Shown here piece after piece: positions 35,201-45,154 of a stretch of 64,000 nucleotides of DNA (positions within the stretch are counted from its first letter, which is position 1; every line of letters starts with the position of its first letter). The notes under the pieces were generated by a model. That model was not told where the DNA came from and made no database searches. It was given only the letters and a program-made list of their open reading frames with translations. This stretch comes from Sphingomonas sp. UV9 (GTDB taxonomy: Bacteria; Pseudomonadota; Alphaproteobacteria; Sphingomonadales; Sphingomonadaceae), in assembly GCF_004101245.1 (NCBI RefSeq), contig NZ_SCIN01000001.1:386784-450783 (forward strand), read 5' to 3'. The position numbers and the translations under genes were made by a program.

Positions 35201-35632
35201 ATGGCGACCCTAGCATCCCCTGAATCCTATGCGGTGATCGAGCCACGGCATGATCGCGAGAGCTTCACGATCTCCGATCTGTCGGCCGAGTTCGACGTCA
35301 CCGCGCGCGCGCTCCGCTTCTACGAGGACGAGGGGCTGATCGCGCCCGAGCGTCGCGGGACGCAGCGCATCTATTCGCACCGCGACCGCGCGCGGCTCGC
35401 CTGGATCCTGCGCGGCAAGCGCGTCGGGTTCAGCCTCGGCGAGATCCGCGAGATGATCGACCTGTACGACGTCGGCGATGGTCGCCGCGTCCAACGCCAG
35501 GTCGTCATCGAACGCAGTGAGGCGCGGATTGCGCTGCTGCTGGAGCAGAAACGCGACATCGACGCCGCGATCGACGAACTCACCAATTTCTTGACCATCC
35601 TCGAGGCCAGCCGCGCCCAGGACAAAGGATAA
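35201..35632 (+). CDS. MerR family transcriptional regulator (LiuR-like)
   Basis: 143 residues. The N-terminal winged helix reads FTISDLSAEFDVTARALRFY then EDEGLIAPERRGTQRIYSHRDRARL, a MerR signature. A helical dimerisation coil (VIERSEARIALLLEQKRDID) follows. It lacks the paired cysteines of metal-sensing MerR proteins, so an acyl-CoA or other organic ligand is likely. The acyl-CoA dehydrogenase gene begins four bases after its stop, which supports regulation of fatty or branched-chain acid use. Confidence 0.88.
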   Translation: MATLASPESYAVIEPRHDRESFTISDLSAEFDVTARALRFYEDEGLIAPERRGTQRIYSHRDRARLAWILRGKRVGFSLGEIREMIDLYDVGDGRRVQRQVVIERSEARIALLLEQKRDIDAAIDELTNFLTILEASRAQDKG

Positions 35633-35635
35633 TCC

Positions 35636-37438
35636 ATGCCCCAGTACACGCCCCCCGTTCGCGACACGCGCTTCGTCCTCGACCATGTCGTCGGCCTCGA
35701 TCGCTATTCCAATCTCCCCGGCTTCGATGCCGCCTCGCCCGACGTGGTCGAGGCTGTCCTCGAGGAGGGCGGCAAGTTCGTCGCGGAAGTGCTGTTCCCG
35801 CTCAACCTGTCGGGCGACCAGCAGGGGTGCACGCGCCACGCCGACGGCTCGGTGACGACGCCGGACGGCTTCAAGGAAGCGTATAAGCAGTATGTCGAGA
35901 GCGGCTGGGCGACGCTCGGCAACCAGCCCGAATATGGCGGGCAGGGCATGCCGCACGTCGTGTCGACCGCGTTCCAGGAATACATGATCTCGTCGAACAT
36001 GGCGTTCGCGATGTATCCCGGCCTCACCCACGGCGCGATCGCCGCGCTGATCGCCAAGGGCTCGGACGCGCAGAAGGCGATGTACGTGCCCAAGATGGTG
36101 TCGGGCGAATGGGGCGGCACGATGAACCTGACCGAGCCGCAGTGCGGCACCGATCTGGGCCTCATCCGCACCAAGGCCGAGCCGCAGGCGGATGGCTCCT
36201 ACGCGATCACCGGGACGAAGATCTTCATCTCGAGCGGCGAACATGACCTGACCGAGAACATCATCCACCTCGTGCTGGCCAAGACCCCAGGCGCGCCCGA
36301 CAGCTCGAAGGGCATCTCGCTGTTCGTCGTGCCGAAGATGATGGTCAACGACGACGGCTCGCTCGGCGCACGCAACGGCGTCACGTGCGGCTCGATCGAG
36401 CACAAGATGGGCATCCACGCGAATTCCACCTGCGTGATGAATTACGACTCGGCGACCGGCTGGCTCGTCGGCGAGGAGATGAAGGGCTTGGCTGCGATGT
36501 TCATCATGATGAACGCTGCACGGCTCGGCGTCGGCCTTCAGGGGTTGGGCGTCGCCGAGGTCGCCTACCAGAACGCGGTGCAGTACGCGGTAGACCGTCG
36601 CCAGGGCCGCGCGCTGACCGGGCCGAAGGAGCCGCAGGAGAAGGCCGACACGCTGTTCGTCCATCCCGACATCCGCCGCATGCTCATGGAGGGCAAGTCG
36701 CTGACCGAAGGTCTGCGCGCGCTGATCCTGTGGACCGCGCTCCAGGCCGATCTCGAGCATAACGCCGCGACCGAGGAAGAGCGCCAGCTCGCCGGCGACC
36801 TGATCAGCCTGCTGACCCCGGTCATCAAGGGCTATGGTACCGACATGGGCTATGCGATCGCGACCAACGCGCAGCAGGTTTACGGCGGCCACGGCTACAT
36901 CGCCGAATGGGGCATGGAGCAGTACGTCCGCGATGCGCGGATCGCGATGATCTACGAGGGCACCAACGGGGTGCAGGCAATGGATCTGGTCGGCCGCAAG
37001 CTCGCGCAGAACGGTGGCCGCGGGATCCAGGCGTTCTTCAAGCTGGTGGCGGACGACGTCGCGGCCGCGAAGGGCGACCCGGTCACCGCTTCGTTCGCAG
37101 AGGCGCTGGAGAAGGCGAACGGCCAGCTTCAGGCGGCGACGATGTGGTTCATGGCGAACGGCATGAAGAACCCCGAGAATGTCGGCGCCGGCGCGGTCAG
37201 CTACATGCACCTGATGGGCATCGTCGCGGTCGGCACGATGTGGCTGCGGATGGCAGTTGCTGCGGCAAAGCTGAAGGCGGCCGGCGAGGGCGAAGCCGCG
37301 TTCCTCGACGCCAAGTTGGTCACCGCGCGCTTCTACGCCGAGCGAGTCCTGCCGGACGCAGGCGCGCTGCGTCGCAAGATCGAGGGTGGCGCGGAGTCGC
37401 TGATGGCGCTCCCGCCCGAAATGTTCATGGCCGCCTGA
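35636..37438 (+). CDS. Acyl-CoA dehydrogenase (long form with C-terminal domain)
   Basis: 600 residues, the long prokaryotic FadE-like type. [19 protein letters not shown] and [12 protein letters not shown] bind FAD and substrate; the central ACAD domain continues with [30 protein letters not shown] and [13 protein letters not shown] contain the region of the catalytic Glu. The last roughly 130 residues are the extra C-terminal ACAD domain. It oxidises acyl-CoA at the alpha-beta bond with electron transfer flavoprotein as acceptor. Likely co-transcribed with the MerR regulator (4-base gap). Confidence 0.95.
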   Translation: MPQYTPPVRDTRFVLDHVVGLDRYSNLPGFDAASPDVVEAVLEEGGKFVAEVLFPLNLSGDQQGCTRHADGSVTTPDGFKEAYKQYVESGWATLGNQPEYGGQGMPHVVSTAFQEYMISSNMAFAMYPGLTHGAIAALIAKGSDAQKAMYVPKMVSGEWGGTMNLTEPQCGTDLGLIRTKAEPQADGSYAITGTKIFISSGEHDLTENIIHLVLAKTPGAPDSSKGISLFVVPKMMVNDDGSLGARNGVTCGSIEHKMGIHANSTCVMNYDSATGWLVGEEMKGLAAMFIMMNAARLGVGLQGLGVAEVAYQNAVQYAVDRRQGRALTGPKEPQEKADTLFVHPDIRRMLMEGKSLTEGLRALILWTALQADLEHNAATEEERQLAGDLISLLTPVIKGYGTDMGYAIATNAQQVYGGHGYIAEWGMEQYVRDARIAMIYEGTNGVQAMDLVGRKLAQNGGRGIQAFFKLVADDVAAAKGDPVTASFAEALEKANGQLQAATMWFMANGMKNPENVGAGAVSYMHLMGIVAVGTMWLRMAVAAAKLKAAGEGEAAFLDAKLVTARFYAERVLPDAGALRRKIEGGAESLMALPPEMFMAA

Positions 37439-37466
37439 TCAGACGGAGGCGGGCCATCCCTTCTTC

Positions 37467-37574
37467 CCCCTCCCTCAAAGGGAGGGGCAGGGGGTGGGTC
37501 GGCTTCCGCACATCCGAGCCGTTGAGACCCAAGCGGGGCTACCCACCCCCCAACCCCTCCCTTTCAGGGAGGGG
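37467..37574. repeat. Intergenic inverted repeat, family B copy 1
   Basis: Arm CCCCTCCCTCAAAGGGAGGG... (37467-37499) is nearly complementary to the arm at 37541-37574, leaving a 41-base loop. Each arm also folds on itself (TCCCT...AGGGA). It lies between the convergent acyl-CoA dehydrogenase and SleB genes and could end transcription from both sides. Confidence 0.75.
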
Positions 37575-37586
37575 AGCAGGGCTGTG

Positions 37587-38891
37587 CTATTTCGTGATCG
37601 GCGCGGGCGACGTAGGCGTTACGGTCGTCGGTGGCGGGACGGCGTTCGGTTTTCGTCGAACACCGTTCAGTTCAGGCGCGTTCGGCGCAACAGCGGGGGG
37701 TGGCGGCACGGCGGTCATCGCCGCCCGCGCCACCATGCACTGGGTCGGATCCGTCCGCTTGAACTGCCGGCAGTTCCACAGCGATCGCTCATAATTGCTC
37801 GCTCGATCGCGCAGATAGCTGAAACTCAGCGCGGCTGTCTGCGCAGGCTCAAGCGGGATCGCGGTCGCCGTCTTCGTGCCGTCGGTCCACGCCATGTAGC
37901 GACAGAAAGGCCTGTCGCCGCACGCCTGTGCAGCAAGCGCAGTCAAACCGTCGGCATTCTGGTTGCGCGGCAAGGTCACGAAAATCGTGTCGTTATCCAG
38001 AGGCGTCACCGCCGTAGACGCCGTGTCGGCCGCCGCACTGAACCCCATGGCGATCGATGCCTCCGCCAGTGCCGCGTTGGCCTCGGCGAGCACGGCGCCG
38101 GTCTTGTGCGCGTCGGACAGCTCGGCAAGCTGCGCGATGACGGGCTCGACGGTCTCGGGGTGACGACCGAACGCCGGAGGCGTGCCCCACCAGCCGGACC
38201 AGCGGAAGAACAAATGCGTTTCGACCGCAGCGATCTTGTCTAGGCTCGACTGCCAATAGGGCACGACCCAGTCGGTATGGTAATGCGTGGCATAGCCAAC
38301 CGGCTTGAAGACCGCGCCGCCGAGTGCGGCGGTGGCGACTTCGCGGGCGCGTCGCCATGCATCGTCGGTCGGATGCCATCGCGCGATCGCACCATCGCAG
38401 CTGAAGCTGAACTGGCAGCCCGTCGAACGATCCTGCCCTTCGAATACCACGCCGCACACCGTCTTGGGGAAGGCCGGATGGCGGAGGCGATTGAGTACTA
38501 CCTGCGCGACCGCACGTTCGCCGAGCGTGTCGTCGCCGGCTTCGTAGAGGATGCCCGCCGCCATGCAGTCGGTGGCGCGCGCGAGGTCCTCCGGGCCGCC
38601 GGCAAAGCGGAACGGGCGCGCGGCCGGGTTGGGATCGGTCGAGAAGGGTATCGTCGCGTTGAACGCGCGCGCGTCTTCCGGGCTGAGGTCGACGAACTTG
38701 ACGGGTTCGACCTCGGGGACTTCGGCTTGCGGCACGACCCGGCCCGGCGGGAGTTTCACCCGCTTCGAAACATGGACGATCGTAGGCGCGTTGGCGACGA
38801 CCAGCGCAGGCCCGACGACCGCCAGCGCGGAGATGCCGACGAGAGTGGCGCGCAGCACCTTGGTACCGCGCGCGGAGAGATCGGTCTTCAC
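37587..38891 (-). CDS. Cell wall hydrolase, SleB family
   Basis: 434 residues. An N-terminal hydrophobic segment ([21 protein letters not shown]) anchors or exports it. The SleB/CwlJ catalytic domain (Hydrolase_2) reads [41 protein letters not shown] and FSFSCDGAI, with the likely catalytic Glu in the YEA motif, then [13 protein letters not shown]. The C-terminal third is low in recognisable motifs and Pro-rich at the end. It should cleave peptidoglycan glycan strands. It overlaps cysK by four bases. Confidence 0.88.
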   Translation of the reverse strand: MKTDLSARGTKVLRATLVGISALAVVGPALVVANAPTIVHVSKRVKLPPGRVVPQAEVPEVEPVKFVDLSPEDARAFNATIPFSTDPNPAARPFRFAGGPEDLARATDCMAAGILYEAGDDTLGERAVAQVVLNRLRHPAFPKTVCGVVFEGQDRSTGCQFSFSCDGAIARWHPTDDAWRRAREVATAALGGAVFKPVGYATHYHTDWVVPYWQSSLDKIAAVETHLFFRWSGWWGTPPAFGRHPETVEPVIAQLAELSDAHKTGAVLAEANAALAEASIAMGFSAAADTASTAVTPLDNDTIFVTLPRNQNADGLTALAAQACGDRPFCRYMAWTDGTKTATAIPLEPAQTAALSFSYLRDRASNYERSLWNCRQFKRTDPTQCMVARAAMTAVPPPPAVAPNAPELNGVRRKPNAVPPPTTVTPTSPAPITK

Positions 38892-39808
38892 TGTTCGGGC
38901 AGGAAGTCCGGGACCGACAGATAGCGCTCGCCGGTGTCGTAGTTGAACCCGAGAACGCGCACGGTGTCAGGCAGGTCGGGCAGCTTCTGGAGGATCGCCG
39001 CGAGCGTCGCGCCCGAGCTGATGCCGACCAGCATGCCCTCTTCGGTCGCCGAGCGTCGCGCCATGTCCTTCGCCATTCCGGCGTCGACCTCGATCACGCC
39101 GTCGAGCGCCTGGGTATGGAGGTTTACCGGGATGAAGCCGGCGCCGATCCCCTGGATCGGGTGAGGCCCAGGCTGACCCCCGGCGATTACCGGCGATGCG
39201 GCAGGCTCGACCGCATAGACCTTGAGCGACGGCCATTCCTTCTTCAGCGCCTCGGCGACGCCGGTGATATGACCGCCGGTGCCGACACCCGTGATGATGA
39301 CGTCGATCGGCGTATCGCGGAAGTCGGCGAGGATTTCCTGTGCGGTCGTCGCGACATGCACGGCGATGTTCGCAGGGTTTTCGAACTGCTGCGGCATCCA
39401 CGAGCCGGGCGTCTGCTCGACCAGTTCCTTCGCGCGCTCGATCGCGCCCTTCATGCCCTTCTCGCGCGGCGTCAGGTCGAAGGTCGCACCGTATGCGAGC
39501 ATCAGGCGGCGGCGTTCGATCGACATGCTCTCCGGCATGACGAGCACGATCTTGTATCCTTTAACCGCGGCGACGAGCGCGAGGCCGATGCCGGTGTTGC
39601 CACTGGTCGGCTCGATGATCGTGCCACCGGGCTGGAGATGGCCGTCCTTCTCCGCCTGCTCGACCATCGCGAGCGCGATGCGGTCCTTGATCGACCCACC
39701 GGGGTTCGACCGCTCGGATTTCACCCAGACTTCGGAGTCGGGGAAGAGCTTCGACAGGCGGACGTGCGGCGTGTTGCCGATCGTGTCGAGGATCGAGTTG
39801 GCCTTCAT
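38888..39808 (-). CDS. cysK: Cysteine synthase A (O-acetylserine sulfhydrylase)
   Basis: Makes cysteine from O-acetylserine and sulphide in the cytosol. 306 residues. The PLP Lys is Lys41 in NPGGSIKDR; the substrate loop is [10 protein letters not shown]; the phosphate loop is [10 protein letters not shown]; and the late Ser is in VGISSGATL. It matches CysK rather than cystathionine synthase in length. Overlaps by four bases with the MFS gene upstream and with the SleB gene downstream, so three unlike genes share a transcript. It complements the sulfate activation genes at 52-55 kb. Confidence 0.96.
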   Translation of the reverse strand: MKANSILDTIGNTPHVRLSKLFPDSEVWVKSERSNPGGSIKDRIALAMVEQAEKDGHLQPGGTIIEPTSGNTGIGLALVAAVKGYKIVLVMPESMSIERRRLMLAYGATFDLTPREKGMKGAIERAKELVEQTPGSWMPQQFENPANIAVHVATTAQEILADFRDTPIDVIITGVGTGGHITGVAEALKKEWPSLKVYAVEPAASPVIAGGQPGPHPIQGIGAGFIPVNLHTQALDGVIEVDAGMAKDMARRSATEEGMLVGISSGATLAAILQKLPDLPDTVRVLGFNYDTGERYLSVPDFLPEQ

Positions 39809-41157
39809 GGCTTGGCTTCTCCGTGCTGAGGTTCGGTCTCAAGTATCTCGGGGGGATCAAAGGTCTTGGCGCGCCCAAGTTCCGGAAACAGTCGCGCCCA
39901 GCCGATCGTCACCACGATAGCACCGACGCCGCCGAACACCACAGCGCCGACCGGGCCGAGGACCGACGCCATCACGCCGCTCTCGAATTCGCCCAGCTCG
40001 TTGGAGGCCGAAATGGTAAGCTGCGACACCGCGCTGACCCGGCCGCGCATCGCGTCGGGGGTGTGCAACTGGATCAGCGACTGGCGCACATAGACCGAGA
40101 TCATGTCCGCGCCCCCCGCGACGATCAGCGCGACCAGGCTGAGGATGAAGGCAGGCTGGACCGGGAAACCGGCGATGCTGCCGGGCTTCAGCCCAAGCAG
40201 ATCGACGATCGGGGTGGCGACGCCGAAGGTGAGGATCGCAAGGCCGAACACGACGACCGCGATCAGCATCTTGATCCCGACATTGGTGCTCATCGGCCGG
40301 ACCGAGAACCAGATCGCGGTCACCGCCGCACCGATCCCCATGCCCGCCGCGAGAATCCCGAGCCCCTGCGATCCGACATGCAGGATATCGCGCGAATACA
40401 CCGGCAGCAGCGAGGTCGCGCCCGCCAGCAACACCGCGAACAGGTCGAGCGTGATCGTCGCCAGCACCAGCCGGTTACGGCGGACATAGGTGAAGCCCTC
40501 GATGATCCGGGCGAGCGGGCGGTGATCGGTCTGCGTCGCGGGCTGCGCCACCGGGCCGATCAGGAACATGAAGAACAGCGCGACGACGAACAGCAGCGTC
40601 GCGACGCCGTAGGCGACCTCGGGGTGGATCGCGTAGAGCAGCCCGCCGACGCTGGGGCCGGCAATCGTACCGACCTGCCACGCGATCGAACTCACCGCGA
40701 TCGCCGTCGGCAGGACCGCGCGGGGGACCAGATTGGGGGCGAGCGCGGAATAGGCCGGCCCCGAAAACGCACGCGCGATGCCGAACGCGACTGCTGCGAC
40801 GAACAGCACCCCGAGCGTGAGGTGGCCCGACCATGTCAGCAACCAGAGCGTGGCGGCCGTGAGAACGAGCAGCGTCGTCGTTCCCCGGACGATCCAGCGG
40901 CGATCGAAGCTGTCCGCGACGAGGCCGGTGATCGGGGTCAGCAGGAACAGCGGCACGAACTGCGCGAACCCGATCATGCCAAGCATGAACGCCGCCTCGC
41001 GGATATCCATCGTCTCGCGCGCAAGGTTGTAGACCTGCCACCCGATCACGATCGACATCGCACTGACCGCGATCGTACCCGTGAAGCGCGACAGCCAATA
41101 GGCGCGGAAATTGGCGATCCGAAGAGGATGCGGTTGCGGAGCGGTCTGGGAAGCCAT
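39805..41157 (-). CDS. MFS transporter, probable drug or metabolite exporter (enterobactin exporter EntS-like)
   Basis: 450 residues with about 10-12 hydrophobic helices. The N-terminal region has [20 protein letters not shown], and [15 protein letters not shown] gives the MFS loop 2-3 motif. The middle includes [14 protein letters not shown], typical of the MFS_3 group that includes EntS. Substrate not inferable. First gene of the MFS-cysK-SleB run, divergent from pdhA across 220 bases. Confidence 0.9.
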   Translation of the reverse strand: MASQTAPQPHPLRIANFRAYWLSRFTGTIAVSAMSIVIGWQVYNLARETMDIREAAFMLGMIGFAQFVPLFLLTPITGLVADSFDRRWIVRGTTTLLVLTAATLWLLTWSGHLTLGVLFVAAVAFGIARAFSGPAYSALAPNLVPRAVLPTAIAVSSIAWQVGTIAGPSVGGLLYAIHPEVAYGVATLLFVVALFFMFLIGPVAQPATQTDHRPLARIIEGFTYVRRNRLVLATITLDLFAVLLAGATSLLPVYSRDILHVGSQGLGILAAGMGIGAAVTAIWFSVRPMSTNVGIKMLIAVVVFGLAILTFGVATPIVDLLGLKPGSIAGFPVQPAFILSLVALIVAGGADMISVYVRQSLIQLHTPDAMRGRVSAVSQLTISASNELGEFESGVMASVLGPVGAVVFGGVGAIVVTIGWARLFPELGRAKTFDPPEILETEPQHGEAKP

Positions 41158-41249
41158 TGCGCGCGGCTTTAGGCCGTGGCGAGAGGACAGGGCAACCGGA
41201 GCTTTGCTTGGGGTGGGGATAGCAAGGAAACGGCTGCCCCCTCCACCTC

Positions 41250-41275
41250 GTCATCCTGGCTTTCGTCAGAATGAC
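41250..41275. repeat. Short palindromic element, variant of family A
   Basis: GTCATCCTGGCTTTCGTCAG plus AATGAC forms an imperfect hairpin. The same end sequence (GTCATCCTGAC...) begins the larger inverted repeat at 50344-50423, so this looks like a half or degraded copy. It lies in the divergent MFS/pdhA gap. Confidence 0.6.
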
Positions 41276-41325
41276 GGGGCGGAGATCGGCCATACCCCAG
41301 ACGGGAATTGATGTTCCGCCCCGTC
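41273..41325 (+). promoter_or_regulatory. 11-bp inverted repeat in the pdhA upstream region
   Basis: GACGGGGCGGA (41273-41283) is exactly complementary to TCCGCCCCGTC (41315-41325), with a 31-base loop. It is 53 bases before the pdhA GTG. It could be a leader hairpin or a pair of binding half-sites. No factor is assigned. Confidence 0.4.
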
Positions 41326-41377
41326 CGCGCCTATAGGCTCCCTCAACTCCCCTACGGAAAACGAGGTTTCCCACATC

Positions 41378-42430
41378 GTGGCCAAGACCCCCCCACCAGT
41401 ACGCGCCATCGCCGAACCGCCGATCACCAACCGTGAACGGCCGGCCGAACCGAAACCGTACGAGGCGTCGAAGGACGAACTGCTCGAAATGTATCGGCAG
41501 ATGCTGCTGATCCGCCGTTTCGAGGAAAAAGCCGGCCAGCTCTATGGCTTGGGTCTGATTGGTGGCTTCTGCCATCTGTACATCGGCCAGGAAGCGGTCG
41601 CGGTCGGCCTTCAGTCCGCGCTTAACGGCGAGACCGATTCGGTCATCACCGGCTACCGCGATCACGGCCACATGCTCGCCTACGGGATCGACCCGAAGGC
41701 GATCATGGCCGAGCTGACCGGACGCAATTCGGGTATCTCGAAGGGCAAGGGCGGGTCGATGCACATGTTCTCGACCGAGCATAAATTCTACGGCGGCCAC
41801 GGCATCGTCGGTGCGCAGGTGTCGCTCGGCACCGGCCTCGCGTTCAAGCATAAATATTCGAACGACGGCGGCATCTGCATGGCCTATTTCGGCGATGGCG
41901 CCGCGAACCAGGGCCAGGTGTACGAGAGCTTCAACATGGCCGAGCTGTGGAAGCTCCCGATCATCTTCGTGATCGAGAACAACCAATATGCGATGGGCAC
42001 CAGCGTCAATCGCGCCTCGGCCGAGGACCAGCTGTACCGCCGCGGCGAGAGCTTCCGCATCCCCGGCATCCAGGTCGACGGCATGGACGTGCTGGCCTGC
42101 CGCGGTGCTGCCGAGGAGGCGCTCGCCTGGGTCCGCGCGGGCAAGGGTCCGGTCATCCTCGAGATGAAGACCTATCGCTATCGTGGCCACTCGATGTCCG
42201 ATCCGGCCAAGTACCGGACGCGCGACGAGGTCCAGGCGGTGCGCGACAAGTCCGATCCGATCGATCACATGAAGAAGCTGCTCGACGCGCAGGGCGTGAC
42301 CGAGGCGGATCTCAAGCCCCTTGAACAGGAAATCAGGAAAATCGTGAACGAAGCCGCCGATTTCGCCGAACAGACGCCCGAGCCGGATCCCGCCGAGCTC
42401 TACACCGATGTTCTGGTGGAGAAGTACTGA
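41378..42430 (+). CDS. pdhA: Pyruvate dehydrogenase E1 component, alpha subunit
   Basis: 350 residues with a GTG start and ACGAGG upstream. Thiamine diphosphate binding GDGAANQGQ then [17 protein letters not shown] is the GDG-N motif. [39 protein letters not shown] and [15 protein letters not shown] are typical of PdhA. Catalyses decarboxylation of pyruvate with the beta subunit. Its TGA overlaps the pdhB ATG by one base. E2 and E3 genes are not in the window. Confidence 0.97.
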   Translation: MAKTPPPVRAIAEPPITNRERPAEPKPYEASKDELLEMYRQMLLIRRFEEKAGQLYGLGLIGGFCHLYIGQEAVAVGLQSALNGETDSVITGYRDHGHMLAYGIDPKAIMAELTGRNSGISKGKGGSMHMFSTEHKFYGGHGIVGAQVSLGTGLAFKHKYSNDGGICMAYFGDGAANQGQVYESFNMAELWKLPIIFVIENNQYAMGTSVNRASAEDQLYRRGESFRIPGIQVDGMDVLACRGAAEEALAWVRAGKGPVILEMKTYRYRGHSMSDPAKYRTRDEVQAVRDKSDPIDHMKKLLDAQGVTEADLKPLEQEIRKIVNEAADFAEQTPEPDPAELYTDVLVEKY

Positions 42431-43866
42431 TGGCGATCGAGATCAAGATGCCCGCGCTCTCCCCGACGATGGAAGAGGGCACGCTGACCAAGTGGCTCGT
42501 CAAGGAAGGCGATAGCGTCAAGTCCGGCGATATCCTCGCCGAGATCGAGACCGACAAGGCGACGATGGAATTCGAAGCGATCGACGAAGGCACGATCGGG
42601 TCGATCGCCGTCGCGGAGGGCACCGACAATGTGAAGGTCGGCACCGTCATCGCGACGATTCTCGAAGAGGGCGAGAGCGCCAGCGACGCCAAGGCTGCGA
42701 AGCCGGCCGAAGCACGCTCGGGCGACGCGGCCAACGCCGCGCCGAAGGAGACGCCGTCGGACGACAAGGCACCGCCAGTTCCCGAAGGGTCCTCGCCAGC
42801 GAAGGCCGAGAGCGGCACGCAGGCGCTCGTCGCATCGGCCGAGAAGGTCGGCATCTCCGACCCCGCGATCCCCGAGGGCACCGAGATGGTCAAGACGACC
42901 GTCCGCGAGGCGCTGCGTGATGCGATGGCCGAGGAAATGCGCGAGGACGACCGCGTCTTCGTGATGGGCGAGGAAGTCGCGCAGTATCAGGGCGCGTACA
43001 AGGTCACGCAAGGGCTGCTCGACGAGTTCGGCGAGCGTCGCGTGATCGACACGCCGATCACCGAATACGGCTTTGCCGGCATCGGTGCGGGCGCGGCGAT
43101 GGGCGGCCTCCGCCCGATCGTCGAGTTCATGACCTTCAACTTCGCGTTGCAGGCGATCGACCACATCATCAATTCGGCCGCCAAGACCAACTACATGTCG
43201 GGTGGCCAGATGCGCTGCCCGATCGTGTTCCGCGGTCCCAACGGCGCCGCGTCGCGCGTCGGTGCGCAGCATTCGCACAACTTCGCGGCATGGTATGCGA
43301 GCGTCCCCGGCCTGATCGTGATCGCGCCCTATGATGCGGCGGATGCGAAGGGCCTGCTGAAGGCTGCGATCCGCACCGAGGATCCGGTCGTGTTCCTCGA
43401 GAACGAGCTGATGTACGGTCGCAGCTTCGACGTGCCAAAGCTCGACAACCACGTCCTGCCGATCGGCAAGGCGCGGATCGTCCGCGAGGGCAAGGACCTG
43501 ACGATCGTCAGCTACTCGATCGGCGTCGGCATTTCCTTGGAAGCTGCCGAGAAGCTGGCAGGCGAGGGTATCGATGCGGAAGTCATCGATCTTCGCACGC
43601 TGCGCCCGCTCGACACCGAGACGGTGCTGAAGAGCCTTGCCAAGACCAACCGCATGATCATCGTCGAAGAGAATTGGGCGACCTGCTCGATCGCCTCTGA
43701 GATCGTGTCGGTGGTGATGGAGCACGGCTTCGACGATCTCGACGCCCCCGTGCTGCGCGTCGCCAACGAGGACGTGCCGATGCCCTATGCGGCCAATCTC
43801 GAAAAGCTGATGCTCGTCAACGTCGACAAGGTCGTCGCGGCGGCGAAGAAGGTTACCTACCGCTAG
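42430..43866 (+). CDS. pdhB: Pyruvate dehydrogenase E1 component, beta subunit, with N-terminal lipoyl domain
   Basis: 478 residues. Residues 1-80 are a biotin/lipoyl domain with the lipoylated Lys43 in [11 protein letters not shown]; an Ala/Glu-rich linker (about 85-135) follows; the E1 beta transketolase fold starts near [33 protein letters not shown] and [20 protein letters not shown] are family signatures. The extra lipoyl domain is usual in alphaproteobacteria. The stop overlaps the convergent Tad-like gene: both stops share the four bases CTAG. Confidence 0.97.
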   Translation: MAIEIKMPALSPTMEEGTLTKWLVKEGDSVKSGDILAEIETDKATMEFEAIDEGTIGSIAVAEGTDNVKVGTVIATILEEGESASDAKAAKPAEARSGDAANAAPKETPSDDKAPPVPEGSSPAKAESGTQALVASAEKVGISDPAIPEGTEMVKTTVREALRDAMAEEMREDDRVFVMGEEVAQYQGAYKVTQGLLDEFGERRVIDTPITEYGFAGIGAGAAMGGLRPIVEFMTFNFALQAIDHIINSAAKTNYMSGGQMRCPIVFRGPNGAASRVGAQHSHNFAAWYASVPGLIVIAPYDAADAKGLLKAAIRTEDPVVFLENELMYGRSFDVPKLDNHVLPIGKARIVREGKDLTIVSYSIGVGISLEAAEKLAGEGIDAEVIDLRTLRPLDTETVLKSLAKTNRMIIVEENWATCSIASEIVSVVMEHGFDDLDAPVLRVANEDVPMPYAANLEKLMLVNVDKVVAAAKKVTYR

Positions 43867-44549
43867 GTCGCTGACAGGTGGGCCGTGTCGCACAGACGCT
43901 GAGCACTGGCCGGAAGGCTTTTGGTGTTCGTCAGTGTCTGTTGCGCGCGGTCCCGAACGGTAAAGGCCTGGATGGCCGATAATTCCCGATCGGCCATGAA
44001 AGCTGACACGACAATAGGATGATAGGTGTACCTGACCTCTGCGAAGATCAGGGCACTATTGGGGACGGGTGTAATTTTTTGGCCGGCAGGTCCCATGCCG
44101 AAAAACAGTGAAGCATCGTTGGCGCCAGCACCCGCCAGGCCGTAGCTCGACGTGACGTTCTTGGCCCCGAAGCACCGTTGCCAGGTGATTTTGTTACCCG
44201 CTTTGGTGCCGGTCTGGCCATTGCCTTCCAGACTCGAGATAATCACGCGGCCATTCGCGCCAAACTCGATACCGCTACCCGCAAAACGAATACCGGCCAT
44301 GATTTCGTTGACGTCCTGCTCGTCGATCGAACTGCGGACGCGACCGGCATTGTCCGAGGCCATCATCGCCAGTTGGTTCACCCGGAGCACGGTAATCGCA
44401 AGATTGGCGGTTTCGACCCCGGTCAGCGTGATTGTCAGCAGAACCGGCAATGCGAGGCAGAATTCGATCAGTGCCACGCCGGAGCGATCTCGGCAGAAGC
44501 GGCCGAATCCACCCGATACACGGTAGCCCGGAAGCGACGTCATGAGCAT
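43863..44549 (-). CDS. TadE-like pilus assembly protein (second copy)
   Basis: 228 residues. [20 protein letters not shown] near 19-38 is the TadE/pseudopilin N-terminal segment, with the Glu in the hydrophobic helix. A short basic N-terminus and a long extracytoplasmic part follow. Pseudopilins of this class are processed by TadV and belong to the Flp pilus apparatus or act as small pilins. The 3' end touches pdhB. It overlaps the TadE gene upstream by ten bases. Third gene of the tadG-tadE-tadE set. Confidence 0.82.
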   Translation of the reverse strand: MLMTSLPGYRVSGGFGRFCRDRSGVALIEFCLALPVLLTITLTGVETANLAITVLRVNQLAMMASDNAGRVRSSIDEQDVNEIMAGIRFAGSGIEFGANGRVIISSLEGNGQTGTKAGNKITWQRCFGAKNVTSSYGLAGAGANDASLFFGMGPAGQKITPVPNSALIFAEVRYTYHPIVVSAFMADRELSAIQAFTVRDRAQQTLTNTKSLPASAQRLCDTAHLSAT

Positions 44550-45154
44550 CGGATAATCACCGTTTGTTGACCATAGGGCTGGTTGCGTATCAGCGTCTTG
44601 GCGCCGATGGTCATCGTTGGAGACGCACCGAAAAGCGCGGCGACCGGAAAAAGCCGGGTGATCGTCACGGTTACATTGTAATAGACGATGTCGTCCGCCG
44701 CTCCCAAGCCGTCCGCACCGCCGGCGGTCGCGTCGTAACGCCCGTTGTTGTTGCGGTCCTCGTAACAGTCCGTGGAGTTGTAGGTCCCGACCGGTGCAGT
44801 ATCCCCGGTGATCCGTTCACCGCCGCCGACGCTGGAGAAATTATAGTAGTTGGTCTTGAACACTTTGACGGCATCGGAGTCGGTCCGCTCCGGTGATGGC
44901 AGGATCGTACGTACTTCCTGTGTGATGGCGTCCGTTATCTGCGCACTGGTCATGCCGCCCACGGTCGCGCGGCGGGCGGCGCGCTCGACCGCGCCCGTCG
45001 TCAATGCGCGCAGGTACGCTTGATAGCCAAGGTCGAGCGATCCCATGATCAGAGTGAGAAACGGTATCATGATGATTGCAAACTCGACCACGGTAGCACC
45101 GTCGCTGGCACCGACTACGCTGCGGACAGTTCTCCTCGACCGGGTTGCGATCAC
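44540..45154 (-). CDS. TadE-like pilus assembly protein (first copy)
   Basis: 204 residues from GTG 45154, whose GTGA overlaps the stop of the VWA protein gene; a further upstream ATG at 45238 would lie within that gene. DGATVVEFAIIMIPFLTLIM is the TadE hydrophobic segment with the conserved Glu. The extracytoplasmic part has CYEDRNNNGRYDA, a calcium-loop-like stretch rich in Asn and Asp. Likely a minor pseudopilin. Confidence 0.82.
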   Translation of the reverse strand: MIATRSRRTVRSVVGASDGATVVEFAIIMIPFLTLIMGSLDLGYQAYLRALTTGAVERAARRATVGGMTSAQITDAITQEVRTILPSPERTDSDAVKVFKTNYYNFSSVGGGERITGDTAPVGTYNSTDCYEDRNNNGRYDATAGGADGLGAADDIVYYNVTVTITRLFPVAALFGASPTMTIGAKTLIRNQPYGQQTVIIRCS

